Assembly (NCBI RefSeq): GCF_026151205.1
Contig: NC_087078.1
Coordinates: forward strand, 19,394,265 to 19,458,264
Direction of reading: 5' to 3'
DNA length: 64,000 nt
DNA from: Bolinopsis microptera
Lineage: Eukaryota; Ctenophora; Tentaculata; Lobata; Bolinopsidae
In this document: positions 1 through 13,500 of the stretch, piece after piece
How the letters are laid out: every line of letters starts with the position of its first letter
Numbering within the stretch: position 1 is the first letter of the stretch
Position numbers and translations under genes: made by a program
Notes under the pieces: model-generated
Seen by the model: only the letters and a program-made list of their open reading frames with translations
Databases searched by the model: none
Told to the model about the DNA's origin: nothing

Positions 1-1110
1 TCCTCCTCTTCAGTCCTCCTCCTCCTCCTTCTCAGTCCTCCTCCTCCTCCTCCTCCTCTTCCATCTCAGTCATCCTCCTCAGCCATCCTCCTCAGTCCTC
101 CTCAGTCCTCCTCCTCCGTCCTCCTCCTCCTCCTGGGTCCTCCTCCTCCTTTTCATCCTCCTCCTCTTCCTCCTCGGTCCTCAGTCCTCCTCCTCCTGGG
201 TCCTCCTCCTCATCCTTCTCATCAGTCCTCCTCCTCCCCAGTCCTCTCCCAGTCCCCCTCCTTCTCCTCCTCCTATTCAGTCCTCCTCCTCCTCCTCCTC
301 AGTTCTCCTCAGTCCTCCTTCTCATTTCTCCTAAGTCCTCCTCCTGAGTCCTCCTCCTCTTCCTTCTGAGTCCTCCTCCTGAGTCCTCCTCCTCCTCCCT
401 CTCAGTCATCCTCCTCAGTCATCCTCCTCAGCCATCCTCCTCAGTACTCCTCAGTCCTCCTCCTTCTCAGTCATCGTCAGTCCTCCTCCTCAGTCCTTCT
501 CCTCCTCCTGGGTCCTCCTCCTCCTCCTCCTCTTGGGTCCTCCTGGGTCTTCCTGATCCTCCCCAGTCCTCTTCCTCCTCCCCTCCTCAGTCCTCCTCCT
601 ACTCTTCCTCCTCGTCCTCAGTCCTCCTCATCAATCCTCAACAGTTCTCCTCCTTCCCAGTCCTCCTCCTCCTCCTGGGGCCTTTTCCTGGGTCCTCCTC
701 CTGGGTCCTCCTCCTCCTGGGTCCTCCTCCTCCTGGGTCCTCCTTCTCCTCCTCAGTCCTTCTCCTCCTCCTCCTCAGTCCTCTTCCTCCTCTTCCTCCT
801 CCCTCTCAGTCATCCTCCTCAGCCATCCTCCTCAGCCATTCTCCTCAGTCCTCCTCCTTCTCAGTCCTCCTCCTGAGTCCTCCTCCTGAGTCATCATCCT
901 CAGTTCTCCTCCTCCTCCTCCTAGGTCCTCCTTCTGGGTCCTCCTCCTCCTCCTCCTCCTGGGTCTTCCTGATCCTTCTCCTCCCTCTCAGTCATCCTCC
1001 TCAGTCATCCTCCTCAGTCATCCTCCTCAGCCATCCTCCTCAGCCATCCTTCTCAGCCATCCTCCTCAGTACTCTTCAGTACTCTTCAGTACTCTTCAGT
1101 ACTCTTCAGT
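1..1110. repeat. CT-rich low-complexity tract (TCC/CTCAG repeats)
   Basis: About 1.1 kb is made almost only of TCC triplets punctuated by CTCAGTCC, TCATCC and TGGGTCC variants. It lies upstream of the first visible exon of the SH3D19-like gene, so it is probably intronic. On the + strand many units have the form polypyrimidine tract followed by CAG, which is the shape of a 3' splice site. No coding sequence is seen. Confidence 0.9.
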
Positions 1111-1120
1111 CCTCAAAATG

Positions 1121-1275
1121 TTTGTCCGCTAATGTCCACCAATGTCCGCTAATGTCCACCAATGTCCATCCAAGTCCGCCAATGTCCGTCCGGGTCCGCC
1201 AATGTCCGTCCGAGTCCGCCAATGTCCGTCCGAGTCCGCCAATGTCCGTCCGTGTCCGCCAATGTCCCAAAAAAC
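1121..1275. repeat. 20-bp minisatellite
   Basis: A unit close to AATGTCCGTCCGAGTCCGCC is repeated about seven times, with shorter degenerate units on both sides. It sits in the intron before the first visible SH3D19 exon. Open frames across it are a by-product of the repeat. Confidence 0.85.
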
Positions 1276-1519
1276 ACGTCCGTTGTCTCATAGAATCCAA
1301 AAAGGACAGGACATAGGCGGACATAGACGGACATGACACCCCCCCTAAATAATTGATAGATATTCTCAAAAGCTGAAAACGTTTTTGTTGTGGTTTATTC
1401 CTATCTTTAAATAATTATTTACAAGAGATTAATTCCTAAATTCCACTGAATTTCGTATGTTGTTTTAGTCAAAGTTCTGTTTAGCTATTTATATTTTCAC
1501 GGTTTATTTATTTTCCCAG

Positions 1520-4500
1520 AGCGGTGGACCTACGTTTTATGCTGGAGACAAGAACAAAGCAGTTATTTCGTTGTTGGACTTAGACTTCAATGCCCCTGCA
1601 GTCGTAAGTTCAGGGGCACCACCCCCACAGCCACTACTCATACTGCCTACTGCTGATATTATGAGTAAGGGGGCGCCACCCTCTCGTCCTCCTCCTCCTA
1701 AATCAGGTTTTTATTTTTTAACACTTCTTTCTTTAGTAGCATCTTTTATTGTTTATACCTGCTCTATGCTCTCAATGTTCTGTGGTTTCTTTAGGTGCAA
1801 AAATAACAAGAATTTCGCCGCGGTAACACCACGCACGATTAAATTTCCCTACTGCCTACAATGTAATTGTTCTACTTTAGTGTATCCCAGAGTGGTGTTT
1901 GGCGCACGTGATAATCATTAATCGTTTATATTATATTAAGCATGCAGAACTTGAAAAATCCTGCGCGCATCTGAGGTGTCGCCGTCGATCTGTATGTGGT
2001 TTGGTTGTAGATCATTTCAGTTTTGCGCGGTTTTGTTTCGTGTTAACGATGCGTATCATGTCACGTCATATTATTGCATCATTTGCCAACTTTATTGACT
2101 AATAAAATATTCTGTATCATCTTAGTTATTATTTGTATCTAAGTCTAACATAAACTAATACATTTTGATGCTTATTCGACACATCTACAGCACCATCGAC
2201 TATCGAGCCTTTGATTTGACATAGGATTCTTTAAAAACATAGTATCGCAATCTTGATCTTAGTTGCTTCTTGGATGTAAATGTAAAGTAACATCTGTTCT
2301 CAACTATGCATTCGCTTTTTACCATTCAGTGTCGATCAACTGTTAAATAATCAGCCACGAGTTTATCAGCTGATATCATAATTTCTTTTATACACATAAT
2401 TATAGGGGAGTGGTCTATATTGCGAAGGGGCAGACTTTTGTCATCACCGTAGGACCGTCGGGCCACCTCATATATCCAAACCCGATTACATATTCCCTAC
2501 GATCTTTTTGCCTGCGGCAAGAGTAGGGAAAAACTGAAAAAGATTCAAAACGCCTGGCCAGTCTATCTAAATAGTAAATCTACCAGATGGTAAAAGGGCT
2601 TCACTTTCCAAAACACAATTGATTACAAATTCTACTTCCTCAATTTTCGCTTATCTACAGGCGATGATGTAGTTGCACTGCAGCCCACTTTTGATGGACT
2701 AGCACCACCATTACCACCAAGACCTGGTCCTGGACACATACTTTACCATCACGTACTGAAAGCTGGCCCTTATTGTGTTGCCCTGTTTGAGTTTGAGGCT
2801 GAGAGCAGTGACGAACTAAACTTCAAGGTTAGCCGGTTATTACATTTGATCTTACACTCTTACTGTTTGATTTAATCCTGTCTTTTTACTGCGACCTGGA
2901 TTGATTCCTTTTGTGCACTCCTAAGACAAACAGTCGTGGATTTTTCAGGCAGGCGATGGCATAAAATTGGACAGTGACCTCTCTGATGAATGGTTCGCTG
3001 GTAGTATCGGTAACAGACGTGGCATTTTCCCGAAGAATTGTGTCGAAGTGAAAATTCCTCTGCCTGCGCGGTGAGTAGAATTTGATTTGATATCACTGTA
3101 AATAAATTTGGTAACATCTGTGGATGTGCAGAGATTACAGTCGGAAAATCACGTCCAATCATTGCTATAAACCGATATTATGTGATTACATTAGCGGCAA
3201 ACGCGATCGCCTTTTTAATTTGTTCTGATTAAAGCCGCGCTTTCAGACCAATTATAACGCGCACTCATCTAGAAGCCAGTGCGCGCTACTCGTATTTTAT
3301 CCACCCACACAAATAAAATTTGTTACCCGTCCACTTCCTTATATTATTACGAAATGTGTCATTTGCCCGTAATGATCTAACACAATACGTAAATTAACAC
3401 GCCCGATGGTTGAAAAAATCCTACACAATGTCTCTTGACACTGTTAACGATAACCAATATATATCGTTGCCGCTGAATCACATGATATATTCTCAGATCA
3501 GATACACCTGCCGCCATCCCCTCCCCAGCTAGGACCCTTTCCCCAGCCTCCTCTCCGTCTCCAATACCAGATGCTATAGACACTGCTGCTGATGCAGGTC
3601 CTAAAGAAGACTCGGCTCCTAAAAAAGATCTGTTCAACGCTTGGGGTGATTCTCGCACACCATCCCCACCTCCTATACCATCTGAACCTGGTAAATCCCC
3701 ACCTCATATACCATCTGAACCTGGTAAATCCCCACCTCCTATACATCTAAACCTGGTAAATCCCCACCTCCTATACCATCTGAACCTGGTAAATCCCCAC
3801 CTCATATACCATCTGAACCTGGTAAATCCCCACCTCCTATACCATCTGAACCTGGTAAATCCCCACCTCATATACCATCTGAACCTGGTAAATCCCCACC
3901 TCATATACCATCTGAACCTGGTAAATCCCCACCTCATATACCATCTGAACCTGGTAAATCCCCACCTCATATACCATCTGAACCTGGTAAATCCCCACCT
4001 CATATACCATCTGAACCTGGTAAATCCCCACCTCATATACCATCTGAACCTGGTAAATCCCCACCTCATATACCATCTGAACCTGGTAAATTCCCACCTC
4101 ATATACCATCTGAACCTGGTAAATCCCCACCTCATATCACATCTGAACCTGGTAAATCCCCACCTCCTATACCATCTGAACCTGGTAAATCCCCACCTCC
4201 TATACCATCTGAACCTGGTAAATCCCCACCTCATATACCATCTAAACCTGGTAAATCCCCACCTCATACCATCTGAACCTGGTAAATCCCCACCTCCTTT
4301 ACCATCTGAACCTGGTAAATCCCCACCTCATATACTGAAATGACTTGCTCTTACCTTTGTAATAAGAGTGAGCTAAAGCTCCATGCTAAGATAAGTAACA
4401 TCGTTAGTAACAATCATAACACTCCTCATATCTCAGATTCCACGTTATCTTCCAATGTATGTTACTAGACGTCTTTCCAAATGATACTTATTTGAATCGT

Positions 4501-7500
4501 TATCTATCTGCGTATCCTTTACATCCTTCCCAATCAATAAGCTGGATATTGACATTGGGGTAAAAGTCCAACGTGATAAAATATTATTATTCATGTAAAT
4601 AATGTCCCTCATGATAATAATAGTGTCCGTTCATCACGTTATAACAAGATTCTTATCGTCAATAAAATATTATTAATCATGTAAATAACGTCCCTCATGA
4701 TTATAATAATGTCTGTTCATCACGTTATAACAAGATTCTCATTGTCAATAATATATTATTAATCATGTAAATAATGTCCCTCATGATAATAATAATGTCC
4801 GTTCCTCGCGTTATAACAAAATGACGGTCATGAATTGACTGTCATGTATAATATAATATCGTTATGTATCATATTAATCCAATAGTCATGATAAATAGTA
4901 TAACATATTTGTATCATTTCTATCATGTCCCAAATGTCCTATTACCCTCTGAAATACCCCAAATTCCATCAATCCTCATCTGCGTCTGGTTGTCCGCTGG
5001 CCTCTGCATCTTCGTACCGCTTCTTCTTCCCGTCCGCCTGCAGTAACCTCACTGGATTCCTAGTCCTCCCGGATCTCCGAACGGTTAGCGCCGCATCAGG
5101 TGGAGCTACCGGGGACTGTTCCATGACCTCCGGAACACCGTCGTTCACTTGAGGGTGTAGTTCATCTCGCTGGGGTTGTGTCATCGTAGGGCTGTCCGGC
5201 TCCGGAGCCACCTCACTGCTCACTACTCTCTTGTGCGTTTTCAAGTAGTTGAACCGTCTATCTTTACGCGTGCCTCTACTGTCCTTATCCACTGGCTCCA
5301 TCGTGTAAGTATATCCGTCACCCTTGATCACTGTTACCCTGTACGGCTCCGAGTAGCGGGGGGATGTCTTCCCGCCTTTATTGCTCCTTGCTTCGTCCGT
5401 GAGCCTATAACGCACCAAGTCGCCTACTTCGTACGGGGTTTTGCAGGGTCCTTCTTTCTCTGCTGATTCCACTCTCTCCTCTTGATATTCGACCAGGTTT
5501 GTTCGTGCTTGCTCAGTCAACAGTCTGCATTCTTCGTCCCTCTCCTCCAATACAGTTGTTCCAGGCTTCTTCACCTTATCCCTCTCCTGAGCAATCATGT
5601 CGTCTGGTCGGTTAAAATCCCTGCCAAACAAAAGCCTAGCTGGAGTAAAACCTGTTGTAGCGTTGATCGAGTTGTTGTGGCTCCCTTGTACCAGGTATAA
5701 GGCCTCCGGCCACTTCTCCCCATCGTTCTCGCAAAGGCATCTGATCTGGTTCATTAACTGGTTCTGCCTCTCTACTTGCCCCTGGCTCTGGGGGTGTCCC
5801 GGTGAACCCAACTTGTGTCTGATACCCACTCTTTTACACAGTTCCTCGAACACCTCTGCAATAAAATGTGGACCTCTATCCGATCTCATCTTTTCCGGGA
5901 TCCCGAAAAGACTTATCCATCTTTCGACCACTGCATCTGCTGCCGTTTTTGCTCTTGCATCAATGGTCGGTACAAAGATTATGAATCGACTAAACACATC
6001 TTGCATTTGGAGGACGTACCTGTATGGATGCTCCCTCGCTGTCTGGAATGGACCAAGAAAATCAAGCATCATCTCCTCCAGAGGTTTTCCGGGTATACTC
6101 GTCTTGGACACTGGCGCCTTGTTCGGGTTGTTGACGTGTTTGTTCAGACCACACTCTTCACATGCCTGAACGTATTGTTCTATGTCTTGCCTCATGTTCG
6201 GCCACCAAAAGTTATCTCGTGCCCTCTTCCAGGTGCGTGTGTTCCCCATATGAGCCGCTGTAGCACTCCTATGAACAAGATTCATAATTTTGTCCCTGTA
6301 CGTCTTAGGAACTATTATCCTGTTCTTTTCCACTGTTCCGAAGGGGTTGCTTTCCCGCTTCTTTCCCCCGTTGAACCGTAATCTTAATATCCCCTCTGAG
6401 TCGACGAAAATCCTGTCCCTATGCTTCCACATCGCTTTGACTTCCTCATCGTTGCTCCCGCTGGGCTTCCTCCACGATTCTGATTCGCTATTCCCGGGGT
6501 TCAGATCTGTTCCTTTCAAAACCGCCTTACGCATCGTTTGTACTGCTGCGTCATTGCTCTGCTCGCTCAGGATCTGTTCTCGACTGACAGTTATCGCCTC
6601 CTCGCCTCCAGCGGTCATCACGACAAACACTTCGCTACGGTCTTTCACAGCTACATTTCCGTCACATTTGACCCGTGAAAGGTAATCAGCTATTCTCATC
6701 TCTGGGCTTTTCCCTTTCTTATGAGTGACTTTCATGTCAAACTGCTGAATCAGGTCTAACCAACGTCCCCTTCTCCCCGTCTCATTCTCCGGTTCAAGTG
6801 AACGAAGCCAACTCAGTGCTTGGTGGTCCGTAATAAGGTTGAACTGCTTGCCTAGATACACTCTGAACTTCACTACCGCCTTAACCATCGCCAACAACTC
6901 CTTCTCGGTAGCTGAGTATCCCTGTTCTGCTTTGGATAACGCGTGGTGGTAGAATGCCACAGGCTTCAGGGTATCCGGTGCTTCCATGCACCTCTGTGCC
7001 AGCATGGCTCCCGCTGCCATTTGACTACAGTCTGTTACTAAGGTGAATGGCTTATCCATGTCGGGCAAACTCAACGACACTGCGTCCGCAATCAATTTCT
7101 TTATTGTTGAAAATGATTCATTCATTTCCTCCGTCCACTTTAGCCGGGCATACGGCTGGTCCGTGATCGCATTATACAATGGCCTGGCAATCTGTGACAA
7201 TCCTGGTAGCCACCTTTGCACGTAGCCAAACGCACCTAAAGCCCTTCTAAGCTCTCGTACATTATGAGGGCGCTCTATGCTCCTCAGTTGCTGCACTCTC
7301 TGTTCGTTTATCTTCACCATGCCTTCTTTGATGGTGCATCCCAAGTAACTGACTTCCCTGACTCCAAACTGGCACTTCTTCGATGCCAAGGCCAGGCCTG
7401 CATCCTTCACCTTTTCCAGCACCTTCTTGAGCCGTTTCATGAATACCTCCCAAGTTTCCCCCCAGACTAGGATGTCGTCCAAATAGCACAGTGCATCGAC

Positions 7501-10500
7501 GAAGTTTGAACTCCCCAAGATCACTGACATCATCCTTTGGAACGAATATCCCGCACCTTTCAAACCAAACGGGGTTCTTCCTGCAAACTCATAATGCCCC
7601 CATGGTACTACAAATGCCGTTGTCTCCGAATCTTCCTTTCGTAGTGGTAACTGGTGGTATCCCGACTTTGCATCAAGGACTGCAAAGTACTTAGCCTTCC
7701 CCAGCCTGTCCAAAAGATCGTCAATGAGCGGTATTGGATGTAAAGTCGCTGTATTTGACTTCTCATTGGTTATCCGATAATCAATCGCCATCCTCAGGCT
7801 CCCGTCTTTCTTGCGTGCACACACTATGGGTGATGCCCATTGGCTGTTAGATTCCCTGACTACTCCTTGTTTGAGTAGCTCATCGACGTGTTCCCGGACT
7901 TCATCGGCTAACTCTTTTGACAACCTCCTCGGCTTGCTCACTACTGGTGAGCTGTCCTCTTTCAGCCTTATGGTGTGTTCCACACCCACTCTAACAATAG
8001 GCAGCTCTCCTCCCTTATAGAACACACCTTCATATCTGTTTAGAAGTCCTATTAATTGACCCCTCTTGCTCGGCTCCAGCTCACTGCACACCAACTCGCT
8101 CAATTCCGTTGCTTTGCCTTTCTTTGTATCCCTGGTGAACGCTTTACCCGCATTGTGGTTTGATACCCATACGGTCCCGAGTTCAACTGTAGCAATGGGA
8201 TCCCCTTCTGCCAGGGTCACTTCTTCCTCTCCTAGATTTGCTACCCTGATCTGTACCTTACCGCTCTTTGTTCCCTGAACAATCCCGTAAGGTGTGCTTA
8301 CTAGCTTATCGTCAAACGTTATTGGTTGAACCATATATTCCTTACCCATCTCCATGTTGGGGATGTAACATGTCACTAACGCCTCACTCCTGGTAGGGAT
8401 CTTACGTTCGGCATCCACTACCACTTCAACTGAGTTCTCCTCCTCAATGGTCCCTGCGACGCTGCTCCTGCCTGCGGCTGGGTGGCATAGCAACTCTATC
8501 TCTTCACTGTTACCATTGATAGTCATCACACTCTTGTTGAAGTCAAATGATATGTTGGCTATCCTAGACCAGAAATCTATCCCCAATATCATCGAGCAGA
8601 TCATCTTCTCAACCACAATGAATCGCTGGTGGGCAAAAGTCAGTCCACCCACAGAGACAGTTCTTCGTATCTCTCCCGTGACAGGTATTCTTTCGCCGGA
8701 TACTCCTCTCCCACATAACGCCGATTTCTCCATTGTGGCCTTCTCCTGTTCTGTAAGTAAGTCCTCACATATTAATGACCACTGGGCCCCTGTATCGAAC
8801 AGTGCAGTTTCCTCAACTCCATTCTCCCACTTAATCCTAATATATGGTGTCGAGTTCAGACCCTCTGAAGCGATCCCCTTCATCTGTTGTAACTGCTTCC
8901 GCCGTCCTTTACCACCCTTCTCAGGAGTAATGACCCGAAACTGGGCTCTGGCACATGCCCAAGGTTTCACGTCATGCTCCTCCCCTTCTCTGCTGCTAGG
9001 TTGCTCTCCAGTATTCTCCCCGCCCCCATCACTCTGCCCGTCTATAGGGGGCTCTACCGAAAATCCGTACCCCTTCCTCTTCCAGCCTTGTCACCTCTTC
9101 TTGCCGGTCTCCACGTAGGGTCCTCCTTCTTTCGCACTGCGCAGTGAAACCATCCCCCTCGGTGTTTCTTTTTACAGTAGAAGCATTCAAGGAATTCTAG
9201 TGGTAGCCCGTCTGATGATTCACCACTTCCTCTCGAACTGCTGCTCCTGTTTGACCGGCCTGACTCGCCGGACGATTGCTTCCTCCTGTCTCCAGCATGT
9301 GACGATGACTTTTGCTCCCACGCGCTAACCGAATATTCTTGTGCTGCGTTGATGCTGCCGGTCTCCTTACCCATGGCTTTTACTGCGTCGTCCGTCTTCT
9401 TTGCTATATCCGCTACCTTCAGGAGGTCCTCCAGGGGTTTCGCCTCTTGCCGTGATTTCATCCAGCCACCCTCTAGCAGCTTCCGCTTGATCCTCTCGTC
9501 CCCCAATCCACTAACAAACTTCCATGCTACCCTTCTGTCGAGGTCTAATTGGCTATCTCCGTCGTATGCCTCTTTCACCGTCATTTGCAGTCGGGTCATG
9601 TAGTCGCTGATTGTCTCCCTGGGCTCCTGGATACTCTTCTCAAACCCAAGAATGTTCAGTTCGATTGCCTGTACATTCGTGAATTTATCCTTCAACTTAC
9701 TTACAAGTAATTCGTCGTTACTTGTCCACGGATTCAGCATGGAGCTCGCAAAACTCACGTAATCAAATGCTTCCCCTTGCAGACAAAGCGTCAGCTTCCC
9801 AGCCCTGTAGGATGGGGAGTCCCACCCTCTCAGTCGTGCCCGCATGTTCAGCTCTTTGACCACTTTATATCTCTCGATGAACCTTCTCATTGAAACTGCA
9901 GAGTAGTCCCCGTCGTGTCCGAAAGATAGGTCTATCCTCTCTTCCTTTCCCATCGCGTCGTACGGCGTCCCCAGTACTTCTTCCTCTACTGGCTCCTGTT
10001 TCACCTTGGTGCTTCCTTGGGCCATTTCTCCGCCATAACTGCCCGTCAGCATTGTACAGGCTAGTACTGTTTCTGCGCAACTCTTCTGAAAGTACTCCGC
10101 CTCGACATTGTCATTCGCCAAGTCCTCTTGGGCCAATGTCATCCGCTGGAGCAACTCTACTGCTTCCTTGTTCATTTCCTCCCACTTCGCTTTATTCTCC
10201 TGGATCCGCTCCTGAACATTGCCAGCATTCTTCTTGATCTCCCGGTTCTCTACTTCCAGGGCTGCGATCTTTTCCGACATTTCCTTGTTGTTCTTCATCA
10301 ACAAAGCCAAGCTGGCCTGGACCTCTTTCATCTGTTCATCCATAGCGTCGTTCGTATTCACTTCAGTCACCAATGAAATGACTTGCTCTTACCTTTGTAA
10401 TAAGAGTGAGCTAAAGCTCCATGCTAAGATAAGTAACATCGTTAGTAACAATCATAACAATACCATCTGAACCTGGTAAATCCCCACCTCATATACCATC

Positions 10501-13500
10501 TGAACCTGGTAAATCCCCACCTATACCATCTGAACCTGGTAAATCCCCACCTCCTATACCATCTGAACCTAGTAAATTCCTCGTTGAACAGTTTTGAGGT
10601 GACAGGTTTCTGAATTATCGTTCGGAATTGATCAACTATCCAATTAAATAAGTTAATCAGATTACTGTTACTTTTATTAAATTGTATAAATAATTATTAA
10701 TCATAATAGTACACCGCTACAAGAGATTGAAACACTATAACTCTATAACCTGCAGAACCGACCAGTACTCCCACCCCAGAACCTTCTCCAGCACCAGTTC
10801 CAGCACCAGTTCCAGAGCCTACACCTCCAGAGCTAACTCCTATTGGCACCTGCATTGCTATCTACTCCTTCGAGGCTCAGGAATCTGACGAGCTTTCTAT
10901 CATCGAGGGGGGCACTGTCGAAGTTGTAGGTAAGTCTCATACTTTAGGTACAATTAACAACTGTGTTACGTATCACATACTAGCAGTGTCATCAAAGATG
11001 AAAATCCACAATATTAATCTTGAGCCTATTTGAAGATTATTTAGTTTCATCCCCAGAGTTTGTAGACGATGATTGGATCAAGGGAAGAGTTGGTGACCAA
11101 GTTGGTATTTTCCCCCGATCATATGCCTCGTTTGGAGACGAAGAAGTAGAAGAAGAAGCGTTGGAAGAGATATTGGAGGAAGATACACATTCAATGGGCG
11201 TTTTCTATGACTTTGAAGCAGGAGCTGACGATGAGTTGAGTTTGACGGCGGGTGATATGGTTAAAGTTATTAGTACTGTTGGAGTGGAGTGGATTAAAGG
11301 TAGGTTTTGGTAAAATATCAGCTTTTTTAAACATATCAGCTGTGTTTGGGTTGCTGTTGGTCTGTTTGTTTGTTTGTTTGTTTGTTTGTTTGTTTATAGA
11401 ACCCGTCCCAATCTCGTATCGGAAACTGACGAAACTCAATTTTTAGTGTGAATACCGGTGGTACCTGCAAGAGTGTTCATTAAGCATTTGGAGTTCTGTA
11501 AAACCGCATTTACAATCGTGCTAGAGTATTTTTATTATTTACAATCGATATCAGATCGGTATCCTTGCATGCTTCCAAAATTGTCAATCTCCAACTTTCT
11601 GCACAATGTACTGGAATGGTTTAAAAGAGGAAAAGAAAAAAAGTATATACATATAGATAAAAAACAATATTAAAAAATAAAAAAATAAAATTCGGGGAAA
11701 CATAGTATGTAACGTCGATACCAAACCAATTATTGAGCGATGGTGACTGAGTTGTTGATTCCTGGGTTGCAGAGTCCTCCTGTTTCCTCATTCTTTGAAT
11801 TAGTTTGTGTTCTTCTTCAGTTCTGTCCATATGTTATGATCAAAGTTTTGGAGTGTCATGTTGTCCTCAAATTATTTGGTCTAGAAATAGCGAACTATTT
11901 TTGGCGGACAATTTATCTTCTAATAGATATTCCAAGTTTCACTGTCATAGTCAGTGCTCATAAGTCAGTAGTGGATTACAAAGTGAATATTTAATGTTTG
12001 TTAACTGTTTTTTCGCCAGGGAGATTTGGAGGCAAAGAAGGAATATTTCCCGCTTGTTTTGTTCCAGCTATTCCTGACCACTGGAATATTCCCGAAGACT
12101 CTGAAACTTTCACTGAAAACTTTGGTGAGCCAAACTACACCTTAAGTTTGTTCTCAGAGTTTAAAAACACGAATGACGAAAATTATATCCATTTTAGATT
12201 ATTTGCTTGTGTTTCACTGTCATGAAGATGTAACTAGGTGAGACCGACCTAATACTTATAGGTGTGACCAGTGCAGGGGTGGGGGGGGGGGTATACTTAC
12301 CTGTAGTTTGCAAGTAGAGCCGCGCACTGGTAACGACTATTAGCTCGGTCTCACCTAGTCACATCTTCGTGACAGTAACAATTTCATCTCAGAGACTACC
12401 GAGGAGAGTAGTAGCAGTAGCAGTAGCAGTAGCAGTGACGATCACAAGGACACAATGTCAGAGATAAGCGATTCAAGAAGTTACTCTGCAGAACCCAGCT
12501 CTGATTTGGGCAGAGTCGAGGTAATACTTATAATTTCTTTTTACAGAGCGTGAGCGGTAACTAAGTAACTTTCAAACATTTTCAGCTTTACCAGCGAACA
12601 AAACCAAAACGGAGATTTTACAATAATCGATCATGAAACATTCTGGTTTTTAGATATAATATACTGGTTTTTAGATATAATTGTAGTTACTATTCGCAGA
12701 TTATAGCTGACTTTAAAGCAGAGAATGATTTCGAAATGAGTGTAAACACGGGAGACATAGTGAAAATAACAGCGCGACTAAACGACCTGTGGTTAGAGGG
12801 GGAGTGCCACGGTAATAACGGTATTCTACCAGTTAACTTTGTGAAGTGGCTCGATACTACACCTGAGCCTGATATTATCGGAAATCCAGGTTAGTAACAA
12901 ATATTCTACTGATATTATGAACAAAGAAAATTTTTTCTATTTTTTCATTTCCATCAGAATTAGAAAGTGTTCATCTTTGGCTGAAAGTTGAATGAGTTAA
13001 ATGATTACTGGAAGGTTGGATACAATTTAACATTTGTTTTATTGTATTTGTATACCTTACAAGACATATTTATGGCGGCCTAATTTGCGACGACCGAAAT
13101 TTTGGCGGTCCGAAAATATGGCGAAATTGAACAAAAACCGTCAAATTTCGGACGTCACAGAAAATAAGGGTATTTTTCATCATTTTTTGTGACAGTAAGC
13201 AGTAAGGAAATTTCTGAAATTCGGTAAAATCTTGTAGGTTTACAACCTACCAGGACGAGTTGGACTCGTCGACGGTCCAATATATGGAACAGATATTTTA
13301 CGAGTATCACCCGTTAAGTAAAATCATGTTCAAACTTAGTCTGTATTAAGACTGTAAGACTTTCATGTTAGCACATACATGTATTTTAATGCAAATTTAA
13401 ACTGTATTGCTTGACATTCAATTCGTCATTGGTGTGGTGATAATTTGTCCCAAGATGCCAGAATTTATTTATTTATTTTGCTTGATATTACTTTTTAGAA

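Larger units (their letters stand above)
4336..10459 (-). mobile_element. Full-length Ty3/Gypsy LTR retrotransposon with 86-bp LTRs
   Basis: The element is 6124 bp, bounded by identical 86-bp direct repeats starting TG and ending CA, and flanked by the 4-bp target duplication ATAC (4332-4335 and 10460-10463). Transcription is on the - strand: 5' LTR 10374-10459, gag, pol (protease, RT, RNase H, integrase in Ty3/Gypsy order), 3' LTR 4336-4421. A purine-rich ATGAGGAG lies just before the 3' LTR, and a TGG-starting primer-binding candidate begins one base after the 5' LTR. Intact frames and identical LTRs indicate a recent insertion. It interrupts the SH3D19 30-bp array in antisense. Confidence 0.95.

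Noticed and set aside
1571-1921. 116-aa frame taken as a separate gene
   Set aside because: Its first part is the proline-rich SH3D19 exon 1520-1706; after CAG|GTTTTT it is intron.
3704-4267. Long - strand frame of MRWGFTRFRWY repeats
   Set aside because: Antisense shadow of the 30-bp SH3D19 array.
5597-6381. Overlapping + strand frames of 188-190 aa
   Set aside because: Antisense shadows of the retrotransposon integrase region.
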